A stretch of 64,000 bases of DNA from Gallionellaceae bacterium. Lineage in GTDB: Bacteria > Pseudomonadota > Gammaproteobacteria > Burkholderiales > Thiobacillaceae. Positions 1-8,449 of the stretch are shown piece by piece. Position 1 is the stretch's first letter. The number at the start of each line of letters is the position of its first letter. The notes under the pieces are model-generated. The model ran no database searches. It worked only from the letters and a program-made list of their open reading frames with translations, and had not been told where the DNA came from. The translations under genes and the position numbers were made by a program. Location: positions 124,001-188,000 of the forward strand of contig JAQTLU010000003.1 of assembly GCA_028714735.1 (NCBI GenBank), read 5' to 3'.

Positions 1-1829
1 TGACGGCGCGGTCCACCGTCGTCGGTCGTACTGGTGTCGCTGCCGGTCAGGCCCACGGCGGCGGACGCGGCTGGTACGGCGGGGACTGCCATGCCGCTCC
101 AGTCGTCGGCGCGTGTCGGCGGCGCATCGGCGTAGCGCCCAGCCGCAAGCGTTGGCGGCGGCAGCACGCGCCGCTTGAAGTTGGCGTCAGTGAAGTAGCG
201 CAGCTTCTTCGCCTTGATCGGCGCCACGCTGGACACCATCACCACGGCCTCGTCCGGCGGGAGTTGCATCACCTCACCGGGCGTCAACAGCGGGCGCGCC
301 GTTTCCTGGCGTGACACCATCAGGTGGCCCAACCACGGCGCGAGCCGGTGTCCCGCGTAGTTGCGCTGCGCGCGCAGCTCGGTGGCCGTGCCCAGCGTCT
401 CGGAAATGCGCTTGGCGGTGCGTTCGTCGTTGGTGGCGAACGTCACCCGGACATGGCAGTTGTCGAGGATGGAATGGTTCTGGCCGTAGGCTTTGTCGAT
501 CTGGTTGAGCGACTGCGCGATCAGGAAGCTGCGAATGCCGTAGCCGGCCATGAACGCCAAGGCCGTCTCGAAGAAATCGAGTCGGCCCAGCGCCGGGAAC
601 TCATCGAGCATCAACAACAGCTTGTGGCGGCGCGCGATGCCGTCGCTGCCGTCGAGCGATTCGGTCAGGCGCCGACCGATCTGGTTGAGGATCAGCCGCA
701 CCAGCGGCTTGGTGCGGCTGATGTCCGACGGCGGCACGACGAGGTACAGCGAGACGGGATGCTCGGATGCGATCAGGTCGGCGATGCGCCAGTCGCAGCG
801 CGAGGTGACTTCGGCTACCGTGGGATCGCGGTACAGGCCAAGAAAGGACATGGCCGTGGACAGCACGCCCGAGCGCTCGTTGTCGCTCTTGTTGAGCACT
901 TCGCGCGCGGCCGAGGCGACGACAGGATGTGGGGCATCACCCAGGTGCCGCGTCGTCATCATCCGGTGCAGCGTCAGCTCGAACGGGCATGCTGGGTCGG
1001 ACAGGAAGTTGGCAACGCCGCGCAGCGTCTTGTCTTCGCCCGCGTAGAGCACATGCAGGATGGCGCCGACCAGTAGCGCGTGCGAAGTCTTTTCCCAATG
1101 GTTGCGGCGCTCCAGCGCGCCTTCGGGATCGACCAGGATGTCGGCGATGTTCTGTACATCGCGCACCTCATGCGCGCCGCGCCGGACCTCCAACAGCGGG
1201 TTGTAGGCTGCCGACTTGGCATCGGTGGGGTTGAACAGCAGGCAGTGCGAGAAGCGCGAGCGCCAGCCGGCGGTGATCTGCCAGTTCTCGCCCTTGATGT
1301 CGTGGATGACAGCGGACGCGGGCCAGGAAAGAAGCGTTGGCACTACGAGGCCGACACCTTTGCCGGAGCGCGTCGGTGCAAAGGTCAGAACGTGTTCCGG
1401 TCCTTCGTGCCGCAGGTACTGCCCATCATGCAGGCCGAGAAAAACGCCGGCTGGCTGATTCAGGCCGGCTTTGCGAATGTCGGCGGCATCGGCCCAGCGC
1501 GCCGAACCGTAGGTCGTGACCAGCTTCGATTGCCGTGAACGCCACACCGACATGGCGATGGCAACCAGGACGGCGACCAAGCCGCTGCCGCCTGCGATCG
1601 CTCCACCGATGTCGAAGACATGCGGCGCGTAGGCATCGAAGAAAAACCACCACTCGAACAGCCGCCAGGGGTGATAGACCGGTGTGCCGAAGAAATCGAA
1701 CCAGGGCGAGCCCAGGCGTAATTGATAGCCCAGGGCGTTGGCTGTCCATTGTGTGGCACTCCACACACCGGCGATCACGATGCTGAAAACAACAGCGATC
1801 TGCCCGAACAGCACACCTTGACCTTGCAT
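1..1829 (-). CDS. traG: TraG/VirD4-type conjugative coupling protein (3' end outside window)
   Basis: Inner-membrane ATPase that couples the relaxase-DNA complex to the mating-pair channel of a type IV secretion system. The frame is open from the ATG at 1829 to the window edge (609 residues seen), preceded by a GGAGG ribosome site 8 bases upstream. Two hydrophobic segments lie near residues 5-25 and 75-95, then the Walker A motif APTRSGKGVG at about 151-160 and, further on, a Walker B stretch LLLMLDEFPALG and a typical VirD4 motif with SLNQID. The C-terminus is low-complexity (GSDTSTTDD). The stop is not in the window, so the end is unknown; the family is usually a little longer than what is seen. 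It lies downstream of eexN but behind a terminator-like hairpin, so it may have its own promoter. The frame reads without a break. Confidence 0.93.
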   Translation of the reverse strand, partial: MQGQGVLFGQIAVVFSIVIAGVWSATQWTANALGYQLRLGSPWFDFFGTPVYHPWRLFEWWFFFDAYAPHVFDIGGAIAGGSGLVAVLVAIAMSVWRSRQSKLVTTYGSARWADAADIRKAGLNQPAGVFLGLHDGQYLRHEGPEHVLTFAPTRSGKGVGLVVPTLLSWPASAVIHDIKGENWQITAGWRSRFSHCLLFNPTDAKSAAYNPLLEVRRGAHEVRDVQNIADILVDPEGALERRNHWEKTSHALLVGAILHVLYAGEDKTLRGVANFLSDPACPFELTLHRMMTTRHLGDAPHPVVASAAREVLNKSDNERSGVLSTAMSFLGLYRDPTVAEVTSRCDWRIADLIASEHPVSLYLVVPPSDISRTKPLVRLILNQIGRRLTESLDGSDGIARRHKLLLMLDEFPALGRLDFFETALAFMAGYGIRSFLIAQSLNQIDKAYGQNHSILDNCHVRVTFATNDERTAKRISETLGTATELRAQRNYAGHRLAPWLGHLMVSRQETARPLLTPGEVMQLPPDEAVVMVSSVAPIKAKKLRYFTDANFKRRVLPPPTLAAGRYADAPPTRADDWSGMAVPAVPAASAAVGLTGSDTSTTDDGGPRR

Positions 1830-1975
1830 TCTGGCCTCCGATTTCTCCCATGTGGCAAGTGGCACGAAGACGTGCCGTTGTCATCAGGATCGGGGGCAGA
1901 GCAAGGCCGGTCAAAGACCGTTATTGGGACAAGGATGCCTGATACGGCATCAATTCATGTAGCGGCGAACCCAGT

Positions 1976-2008
1976 AAAAACGCCGCAAGCGACGGCACGC
2001 TGCGGCGT
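1976..2008 (-). terminator. Rho-independent terminator after eexN
   Basis: On the minus strand an 8-base stem (ACGCCGCA/TGCGGCGT; arms 1980-1987 and 2001-2008) is followed by five T residues. It lies just beyond the eexN stop and before traG, so it should separate lysR-eexN transcription from traG. Confidence 0.7.
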
Positions 2009-2049
2009 ATCGAGCAAATAAATGTGGTTTTGTTGCGGTCCGACCGAAA

Positions 2050-2325
2050 TCAGAACTTGGGCTGCTCCTTCGGCGGCGTGTAGGGCGTCTTACCGTCGCC
2101 GAGAAAACGCCGATTCGTCGCTTCGGCTACCCGGTTGCAGAGTTCGTCACCGAGCTTTGCTCGACCTGTCTTGCATTGCTGGCGCAGTGCCTTCAGCCGC
2201 TCGGGGTTAGCCACGAGCGATTCGACCGTTTCGGTCGGGCCGGACGCACTTGGCGTGGCAGTAGGTTCGGATTTGCCGCAAGCCACCAGTGCCATGGCAA
2301 GCAAAAGCAGAAGTGACTTCTTCAT
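2050..2325 (-). CDS. eexN: EexN-family entry-exclusion lipoprotein
   Basis: A 91-residue lipoprotein with a charged N-terminus, hydrophobic stretch and lipobox LVAC/G (Cys at about 16), followed by a Ser/Thr/Pro-rich linker and a small conserved domain with two further cysteines (QQCKTGR...LCNRVAEATNRRF). This matches EexN/TrbK-like proteins of conjugative elements, which sit in the inner membrane and block entry of a second copy of the same element. Its ATG overlaps the lysR stop (ATGA), so the two genes are translationally coupled. The family assignment rests on size, lipobox, the NRRFLG-type motif and position next to traG. Confidence 0.82.
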   Translation of the reverse strand: MKKSLLLLLAMALVACGKSEPTATPSASGPTETVESLVANPERLKALRQQCKTGRAKLGDELCNRVAEATNRRFLGDGKTPYTPPKEQPKF

Positions 2326-3266
2326 GGTTCGATTTCCTCCGGTGGATCAGGTCGTTCAAGTGCAGCAGAGGTTTTTCCTCTTGGGGGATCAATGGCAAGG
2401 ACTCGTTCGATGAAGCGAGCCAAGGAATCTGACGGCTCGCTATCCGCACGCAATAGGAAAGTCGTGAGCCTGTGCGAACGACCGGCCAGCGGTCGGGCCA
2501 CCACGCTGGGCTCGCGGCTGGCGGCAATCTGCGACGCGCCCGCCAGCCCCAGCACAAAGCCTGCAGACACAAGGGTCATCATCAGATCGAAAGATGCGAC
2601 TCGTTCGGCGATCAATGGCTCCAGGCTCGACTGCCGCAATGCGCGATCAATTTGGCGGGCGTGTCCTTCGCATGCATGCGCGTCGCCGAGCGCCAAGGGA
2701 TAGCGCAACACCTCGTCCAACGGTATACGCTTGTAGGCAAGCAAGGGGTGGCGCGCAGGAACCGCCACCATCAACGGATCGTGCCAAATGGGTTCAACAA
2801 CAAGCCCATCACCAGCTTCATCCAACTGAGCAAACCCGATGTCGTAGAGATCGTCGTGCAACCCCTTGATCTGTTGCGACAAGGGGACCTCAGCCAAGCG
2901 AATCTCAGTCTCAGGCTCTTCCTGTCGGCAAAGGGCCAAGAGGGCTGAGAAACAAGTCGGCGAGATGCCATCAGACAAGGCAATACGCAATTGGCCGTGG
3001 AAGCCGTTGGCGGCGGCTTTTACGCTGTCCCGAGCCTGCTGCAAGGAGGCGAATACGCGAGGCACGTGTTCCAAGAGCATTCGGCCCGCGCGCGTCAGTC
3101 GGGTACTGCGGGTGGTGCGGGCGAATAGCTGAACTCCCAGTTCTTCTTCCAGTTCTTTGATGGCGCGTGAAAGCGGCGACTGCTCAATGTGAAGCCGCTC
3201 AGCGGCACGGGCGAAGTGAAGCTCTTCGGCCACCGCAAGGAAGCAGCGCAGGTGGCGAAGCTCCAT
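2322..3266 (-). CDS. LysR-type transcriptional regulator of the ICE transfer region
   Basis: 314 residues, the usual LysR length. The N-terminus (MELRHLRCFLAVAEELHF) carries the winged helix-turn-helix at about residues 3-60 with the classic LSRAIKELEEELGVQLF recognition region; a periplasmic-binding-protein-like effector domain follows from about residue 90. A regulator of this type between the relaxase region and traG is usual in Tn4371-like elements, and it is coupled to eexN by a 4-base overlap. The effector is unknown. By inference it controls transfer genes. The backbone neighbour expected upstream (the relaxase) is about 8 kb away because cargo has been inserted. Confidence 0.9.
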   Translation of the reverse strand: MELRHLRCFLAVAEELHFARAAERLHIEQSPLSRAIKELEEELGVQLFARTTRSTRLTRAGRMLLEHVPRVFASLQQARDSVKAAANGFHGQLRIALSDGISPTCFSALLALCRQEEPETEIRLAEVPLSQQIKGLHDDLYDIGFAQLDEAGDGLVVEPIWHDPLMVAVPARHPLLAYKRIPLDEVLRYPLALGDAHACEGHARQIDRALRQSSLEPLIAERVASFDLMMTLVSAGFVLGLAGASQIAASREPSVVARPLAGRSHRLTTFLLRADSEPSDSLARFIERVLAIDPPRGKTSAALERPDPPEEIEP

Positions 3267-3510
3267 CTATCTCCCCCTCTCGCTGTTTTCCCACAAAGAC
3301 GCCAGTGCGCAGGAAATGTCAGTTATGTCGCGTTGCTGGAGGAGTGAGTTTCCCTCAGGAGGAGATCACGCGAGCAACGCGCACTGTCTTCAGGGCTGGG
3401 TACACGAGTTCAGATTCATACAATAACGTGGAATAGCGAAACACCATTTGCACGAATTGCATGAGGTACGACTCTCGGTGCAACTGAAGCGCCGGTGCAT
3501 GACCTTGGCC

Positions 3511-3870
3511 TCAGCACTTGCCCGCTGCCTTCAGCAGCGCATTGCACGACCTACCGGCCGCAGCGGCACCAGCCGCAGGCTTGCCGCCCTTGCCAACCTC
3601 GGAGCAGATCGCATCGGACACGGCGCGCCCGAGTTGTGACACCGAGCCGGTGACGTAGCAGGCGTATTGCTTGCCGGTGTTGGTCTTGACCGTGTAGCTC
3701 GCTTTCACGCCGTCATCGACGCGATCAGCGATGGTGAATGAGCCTTTTGCCAGGCCGAGGGCCTGGGCAGTGTTTCGCTCAATGGCGTCATCGCTGACTG
3801 CAAACGAAGCGCAGCCCGAGGCCAGGGCCACGAATGCGGCCGCCGAGGCCAGCGCAAGCGTCTTCTTCAT
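3511..3870 (-). CDS. Small secreted lipoprotein of unknown function
   Basis: 119 residues with signal peptide and lipobox LASGC (Cys at about 20), so probably lipid-anchored. The ATG at 3870 has an AAGGAA ribosome site. The mature part is a compact domain (AIERNTAQALGLAKGSFTIADR, then YTVKTNTGKQYACYVTGSV) with a C-terminal alanine/glycine stretch and a final cysteine pair. I do not recognise a named family. It is oriented with lysR and lies at the left edge of the cargo block, so it may be cargo. Confidence 0.75.
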   Translation of the reverse strand: MKKTLALASAAAFVALASGCASFAVSDDAIERNTAQALGLAKGSFTIADRVDDGVKASYTVKTNTGKQYACYVTGSVSQLGRAVSDAICSEVGKGGKPAAGAAAAGRSCNALLKAAGKC

Positions 3871-3936
3871 GGGGAGTTCCTTTTTCAGGGTTGCTGATGG
3901 GTAATGAGGAATGTCCCAGAGCTGCTGCGATCATTC

Positions 3937-3956
3937 AACCCTACTTCGGTAGGGTT
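3937..3956. promoter_or_regulatory. Inverted repeat CCCTAC-N4-GTAGGG, candidate operator (copy 1)
   Basis: Perfect inverted repeat AACCCTAC-TTCG-GTAGGGTT upstream of the exported protein at 4054. The same 6-4-6 arrangement occurs at 8360 upstream of the NarL-type regulator gene, which suggests a shared binding site for that regulator. It is not followed by a T-run, so a terminator is unlikely. Confidence 0.5.
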
Positions 3957-4053
3957 TCGCCTCTTGGTGCTAGCGCCAGATAATCCGCTTGGTATGGTTT
4001 TTACAAGCGATGAGTGCTTTCTCTATGGAGTTCAAAATGTTTGGATATGCCCA

Positions 4054-5271
4054 ATGCCTACGCTACGCTGGTTTCTAATGGTGTGTGCAGGATCACTCCT
4101 ATTGCCTGTAGAGGCTTTTGCCTTCGGTGTGGTTCTGCAATACGAGGGCGAGGTCGATGACCGGGTGGCTTACTTTGCCGATGTCAGAACGATTTTGAAT
4201 CGGACGCCACCAGACCAGATCATGGGGCCGACAGAAATCAGGGAAATCTACGTCACGGCCGTATATGAGAACGCCAACAAGCCCGAGTTCGTGCATATGA
4301 AGCTGCAGTTCCAGTGTCCGAACGCCTTTGCGATGGACATGGCCAGCCGCAAGTTGACCGAAAACAAGAACAAGGTACAGAACGGCAATGTCGTTACTTT
4401 TCGCATCGGACCGAACAGCTACAAATTAAGGCGTTCTGATCTGAAAACCGAAGCCGTGGCTGCCAGCGACTGGAAAACCTCCAGCGCGCCGATGCTCTCG
4501 AAAGCCGGGACGATCGCCTGCAACGACATCGAATTCGATAAGGCCTTGCACGCCGCCATCAAGGGCGACACCTTCGATTTCGACGGTTTCGGCAAGCGCA
4601 TCGGCAAGCTGGGTCTGCCGGAAGATATGCTGCTCATCGGCGCAACTTTACCGTCTGAATTCCTGGACTTCGCCTGGGATAGCTTCTGGTGGGACAAAGT
4701 CCTTGCTAAGAAACGTCCCGACCCGAGCGGTAAATGGGCTCAGCCGCTTTCTGAAGCCGACAGGCAGGCGGCGATCGAAAAGCTCAAGCGGAAACAGCAG
4801 GAACTGGAGTCCGGCACCGCATCGATTCGAGCCGGTCTGCTGGAGAGCATCAAGAAGACCCAGGCAGAAATGAAAGCCGATCTCGAAGTCGCCAAGAACG
4901 CCGGCAAACATCCGGATGGCTCGAAAATGAACAAGCACGAGGCCAAACTGGCGGCGGTCTTTATGGGTCAGCCCGAACAGAAAGTCGTCGACATCATGGG
5001 CAACCCCGATGATTTCAACCAGACCGCCGACGCGCGCTTCCTGCGCTACAGCGCCTGGTGGGAACAGCAGGGTGTCACGGTTTACGGTGCGCAGGGCGTC
5101 ATCGGCGGGGACCCGGGCGGTTATGCCGAATGCTTCGCCGAATTCAGCGTGCGGCCCGACGCCAGCGGCAAATGGCGGGTGAACGATATCGTCGTCCGTG
5201 GCGACTACGAGGGAACGGGGTCGCGCGAAATCCGGCTCGTTTGCAACGACGCCATCAGGCCCAAGCGCTGA
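4054..5271 (+). CDS. Exported protein with coiled coil and SmpA/BamE-like C-terminal segment, unknown function
   Basis: The frame is open from 3904, but the ATG at 4054 gives a convincing signal peptide (MPTLRWFLMVCAGSLLLPVEAFA), so I take that as the start: 405 residues, exported. A charged alpha-helical region (about residues 230-285, rich in Lys/Glu/Gln) looks like a coiled coil. After it, FMGQPEQKVVDIMGNPDDF followed by FLRYSAWW resembles the small SmpA/OmlA/BamE-type repeat in which G-x-P is followed by a Tyr-containing strand; this is inference. First gene of cargo 1, with the CCCTAC-N4-GTAGGG repeat about 100 bp upstream. I do not recognise the full-length protein. Confidence 0.72.
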   Translation: MPTLRWFLMVCAGSLLLPVEAFAFGVVLQYEGEVDDRVAYFADVRTILNRTPPDQIMGPTEIREIYVTAVYENANKPEFVHMKLQFQCPNAFAMDMASRKLTENKNKVQNGNVVTFRIGPNSYKLRRSDLKTEAVAASDWKTSSAPMLSKAGTIACNDIEFDKALHAAIKGDTFDFDGFGKRIGKLGLPEDMLLIGATLPSEFLDFAWDSFWWDKVLAKKRPDPSGKWAQPLSEADRQAAIEKLKRKQQELESGTASIRAGLLESIKKTQAEMKADLEVAKNAGKHPDGSKMNKHEAKLAAVFMGQPEQKVVDIMGNPDDFNQTADARFLRYSAWWEQQGVTVYGAQGVIGGDPGGYAECFAEFSVRPDASGKWRVNDIVVRGDYEGTGSREIRLVCNDAIRPKR

Positions 5272-5355
5272 TACAACCCAACACCATGCGATACCGGATG
5301 CAGTGACCATCCTTGCTTGTCACTGCGGTTTCGAACAATGAAAGGCAACTGGAAA

Positions 5356-6060
5356 ATGATGAAAACAGTGATTTTGGCCACCACGCTCATGGTTGCGACC
5401 GTCCCCTGCCACGCTAAGACTGAAGCCCAGGGGGAATCTTTCGATGTGTTGGGCTCCGTGATGGAGACCAACGTGAAGGAAATCAATGCAGCGAACATCA
5501 TGACTTCCAACAAGGAAGAGGCGATCCGATACCGCGAAAAGGTCATCGCCGGGTGGTGGGAATTCATGCAGGTCAACTCGAAAGCCAAGCCGGGCGAGTA
5601 CTGCGCGGCGACGTTTCTGCGCGCCAAACTCGCCAAGCGCGCCAAAGGCGAGCGCGGGGACGGCTTTTCCGACGGCATGGCGGTCACCCTGTTCGGCCCC
5701 GGGGGGAATTATCGAGGCGCGCTGCTCGGGTTCTCGCCACTGGGCAAGGACCACGCCTTCCCGAAATTGAAGAACCGGCAGCCGGTCAAGGTCACCTTGA
5801 AACAAGGCGATGTGGCCCCGGTGACGCTAAATGCGATCTACATGGAAGTGAGCCCTACCGCGCCGCCGCTGATCGTCTTCGCCGTGCCGAGCATCGAGGC
5901 GCTGATGGGCGGCATGGAAGACACCTGGCGTTTTGAGGTCATCTACGAGGGCAAGTCGATTGCCGACATTGAGTGGCATGACGGACTCAAGGCGCGCGAT
6001 GAACTGAAGCAGTGTTTGGCTGGTAAATCTTTCGATGACAAAAGGCATTTACGATTCTGA
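5356..6060 (+). CDS. Secreted protein of unknown function (parent of the duplicated tail at 7084-7298)
   Basis: The ATG at 5356 follows an AAAGG site and opens a clear signal peptide (MMKTVILATTLMVATVPCHA); 234 residues. The mature protein has two cysteines (GEYCAATF and LKQCLAG) that could pair, and a beta-rich C-terminal half (VTLNAIYMEVSPTAPPLI ... WHDGLKARDELKQCLAGKS). That C-terminal half is nearly repeated about 1.2 kb downstream, fused to a transposase fragment. No named family recognised. It follows the 4054 gene by 84 bp in the same direction and may be co-transcribed. Confidence 0.75.
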   Translation: MMKTVILATTLMVATVPCHAKTEAQGESFDVLGSVMETNVKEINAANIMTSNKEEAIRYREKVIAGWWEFMQVNSKAKPGEYCAATFLRAKLAKRAKGERGDGFSDGMAVTLFGPGGNYRGALLGFSPLGKDHAFPKLKNRQPVKVTLKQGDVAPVTLNAIYMEVSPTAPPLIVFAVPSIEALMGGMEDTWRFEVIYEGKSIADIEWHDGLKARDELKQCLAGKSFDDKRHLRF

Positions 6061-6119
6061 CCATTAGGTTCTGTATCCCAAAGACCCAAAACTATTACCT
6101 ATTCTGAAAGGACAACATC

Positions 6120-6707
6120 ATGAATCGCTCCGCGACCGTATTTTTATTTTCACTTGCTTTGACCATGGCAGCCACTGTTCAGGCGACCCCTGTGACGGTT
6201 ACATTCGAGGATGTTCCCGCAACGGGTATTGCCGACGGCTACGGTGGCATTTCCGGTTGGTCTCAGGCCGGGAGCGTAGTCAATGGCGCCGGAGAGGGCA
6301 TCGACGACTACCTGTTCTACGGCCCAACGTCGACCGGAGAGTTGAGGTTTGACGGCGCCCCCGTCGTGTTTCATGGCACCTACTACAAATCCTACGCGGC
6401 CGACTGGGCCAATCCGATCACCAGCATTTCATTGTTTTATCAGGGGCAGTTGGTGCACTCGATTCTGGATCCGCTGGTTGGCGGCTCCCTCGAATGGGTC
6501 GCCTCCGGCTATGGCGGGTTGGTCGATACCCTCCGGTTTCAGGGAGGGCTAGAGGGTTTCGCCATCGACAATCTGAGCTACGAGGTCGCCACGGCTTCCG
6601 TTCCGGAGCCAGGCGTAGCCCTGCTCATGCTGTCCGGACTCGGCATGCTCGGCGTAGTGGCTCGACGTCGCTCCGCGCCCGGGAAAGTTCCTTTAGGGAA
6701 ACGCTGA
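6120..6707 (+). CDS. PEP-CTERM sorting-domain protein
   Basis: 195 residues: signal peptide (cleavage after VQA), then a beta-rich domain beginning VTVTFEDVPATG with a Gly/Tyr-rich pattern common in secreted PEP-CTERM proteins, and a C-terminal sorting tail VPEPGVALLMLSGLGMLG followed by a basic cluster VARRR. The tail consists of the PEP motif, one transmembrane helix and arginines, and is the substrate of exosortase/archaeosortase-type enzymes that anchor or release exopolysaccharide-associated proteins. No exosortase is in the window, so function depends on a host enzyme elsewhere. An AAAGGA site precedes the ATG. It is ICE cargo, 60 bp after the previous gene. Confidence 0.88.
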   Translation: MNRSATVFLFSLALTMAATVQATPVTVTFEDVPATGIADGYGGISGWSQAGSVVNGAGEGIDDYLFYGPTSTGELRFDGAPVVFHGTYYKSYAADWANPITSISLFYQGQLVHSILDPLVGGSLEWVASGYGGLVDTLRFQGGLEGFAIDNLSYEVATASVPEPGVALLMLSGLGMLGVVARRRSAPGKVPLGKR

Positions 6708-6778
6708 TTTTTTCCCGATCCATTTTGTGCTCGGAATTGAGACAATAGAATCCGCTTGAAATCATTGGATCATTGAAG

Positions 6779-7298
6779 ATGCAGCGGAGTTTTTCGGAGC
6801 TGGAATACGCACAGAAGAATAGTGACCCGGCGAGATCGTTTCTTGCAGGAGCTTGAGGCGGTTGTGCCATGGTCTTATCTGGTACAGGTGATCGCACCGT
6901 TCTATCCGACGACGGGTCGTCGCGGGCGTCCGCCGGTGGGGCTGACGCGAAAGCTGAGGATGTACGTTGCCCAGCAATGTTTCGGGCTGTCGGATGAAGA
7001 GACTGAGGATGCGATTTACGACAGTCAGGCGATTCGGTCCTTTGTCGGTATTGACCTGGCTCGGGAGAGTGCGCCGGATGCGATGACGCTCAATGCCATC
7101 TATACGGAAGTCAGCCCGACCGCGCCGCCGCTGCTGGCGTTCGCGGTGCCGACCATCGAGGCCCTGATGGACGGGATGAAGGATGAACGGAGTTTCGAGG
7201 TGCTCTACCAGGGCAAGTCGATTGCCAGCATCGCGTGGCACGACGGACTCAAGGCACGCGATGAACTGAAGCAGTGTTTGGCCGGCAAATCTCGATAA
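6779..7298 (+). pseudogene. Chimera: frameshifted IS5-family transposase N-terminus fused to a duplicated secreted-protein tail
   Basis: From the ATG at 6779 the sequence reads MQRSFSELEYAQKN, the usual start of IS5-type transposases (DUF772), then shifts frame near 6815-6822 and continues TRRDRFLQELEAVVPW ... GRRGRPPVGLTRKLRMYV ... YDSQAIRSFVGIDL. At about 7080, within ESAPDA-MTL, transposase homology stops abruptly and the frame continues as LNAIYTEVSPTAPPLLAFAV to KQCLAGKSR, a close relative of the C-terminal third of the gene at 5356-6060. The junction shares a few bases (gacgct) between both parents. The catalytic DDE region is missing, so it cannot transpose; a fusion protein could still be made from 6822, but it lacks a signal peptide. 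Confidence 0.75.
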
Positions 7299-7320
7299 TT
7301 GACTTCGCCGGTAGCGCCGA

Positions 7321-7833
7321 TTATTGACTATTCCGCTTGAAATTGAACGAGCAGTCCACGGCAAAGTGGACCGTCGGAGCGAAGCGACGCATGGGTTGAA
7401 TGGTGTTTGCTCCGGGACGGCCTCCTTCGTCAATTTTGGTTTCCAGTCGATCCATAATCGCGTCAGCCAGGGTGGAATCGCCCAGGGAATCATGCCAGTG
7501 GGTGACCGGTAACTAACTGGTGATGACGGTGGGCCGGGTTTGGTAGCGCTCGGCGTAACGGCCATCACCCCAGACGATGGTCAATTCCTCGAACTGGCGC
7601 GGCAGGCGCCGGAACAGGACCTTGTCCAATCCCCAGGAATAACGATGGTCGATGGTGGTGCCATAGTGGCAGGCAAAGTCTTGATAGGTGGGATTGAGGC
7701 CGGGATCGTAGGAGTTCGGTGTAGCCGCTATTGAGATCAAACTCCTTCCGAAGAAATGGGACTCGTCATTGCGTTCGATGATGGGGGGCGGGCCGTTGAA
7801 AACTCTTTTGAGGCCATTTTCTGCGGGGGTCAT
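7321..7833 (-). pseudogene. Decayed IS21-family element (istA and istB fragments)
   Basis: On the minus strand a fragment with SYDPGLNPTYQDFACHYGT matches the conserved core of IS21 IstA transposases. It runs directly into RYQTRPTVITS, then a TAG (7513-7515) where IstB-type ATPase helpers have Gln, then LPVTHWHDSLGDST and LADAIMDRLE, which is the IstB C-terminal region. The end of istA and most of istB are therefore deleted, istB carries a nonsense codon, and the last 40 residues before the TAA at 7321 do not look like IstB. No intact terminal repeats seen. Together with the IS5 fragment next to it, this marks a site of repeated insertion in cargo 1. Confidence 0.65.
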
Positions 7834-7872
7834 CCTCCTTCAAGGCCTGCCCCCGCGCAAAGCAAGGGCGTA

Positions 7873-8202
7873 TTACTTCAACATACAGGTAAGCCATTGA
7901 ATCCCGCTCAGTTCCCACCAGGGGTCGTCACAAGTCCTGCCGAGACTGACTTTGATAACACCGGGCTTTTCTGCCTCGGCCGAGACAAGACTCGCCATCA
8001 CGCCGTCATGGCCACCTTCAGTCCTCAACGAGGTTAAGTCGTCAATGAGCACAGCAGGTTGTGAAATGGGTTGTTTTGGGTGCAACTCACTGGCACCAAG
8101 CGTGGTTGCAAAGACCGTGGGCGATGCCATGAAAAGTGCCGCCATCGTCAAAACAACAATTGATGAAGAGTTACTATTCCGAAATTCAGTCCGCTTCAAC
8201 AT
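7873..8202 (-). CDS. Small secreted protein, unknown function
   Basis: 109 residues. The ATG at 8202 follows a strong GAAGGAGAAAG site, and the first 32 residues form a signal peptide ending MASPTVFA. The mature part is about 77 residues with two cysteines near the C-terminus (RTCDDPWWELSG and WLTCMLK) that could pair, and a tryptophan-rich end. No family recognised. It is divergent from the response regulator; the 247-bp spacer holds the second CCCTAC-N4-GTAGGG operator, so it may be under the same control. Confidence 0.65.
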   Translation of the reverse strand: MLKRTEFRNSNSSSIVVLTMAALFMASPTVFATTLGASELHPKQPISQPAVLIDDLTSLRTEGGHDGVMASLVSAEAEKPGVIKVSLGRTCDDPWWELSGIQWLTCMLK

Positions 8203-8359
8203 CGTTCTTTCTCCTTCAAGTGATTAACAAATGAATGCGATTCCCAGCATCACGAGGCTGGACCGGGACCATCCCGGCACAGACCACCTCAGCCAAGCCG
8301 ACCGGGGCTCAGGACAGGCCTGCTTTGGCGATTTTCTGGCGACGACGGATGACACGGAA

Positions 8360-8375
8360 CCCTACCGTGGTAGGG
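8360..8375. promoter_or_regulatory. Inverted repeat CCCTAC-N4-GTAGGG, candidate operator (copy 2)
   Basis: Perfect CCCTAC-CGTG-GTAGGG about 75 bp upstream of the GTG start of the NarL-type regulator and about 160 bp upstream of the divergent secreted-protein gene. Same half-sites and spacing as copy 1 at 3939-3954. Compatible with binding of a dimeric NarL/LuxR-type regulator, including autoregulation. Confidence 0.5.
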
Positions 8376-8449
8376 GGCATGTCGAATGAATAGTTTGATA
8401 ATCTCGCGACGAAGTTTCTCCAAAGACAAAACCTTGCCGCATATCTATC

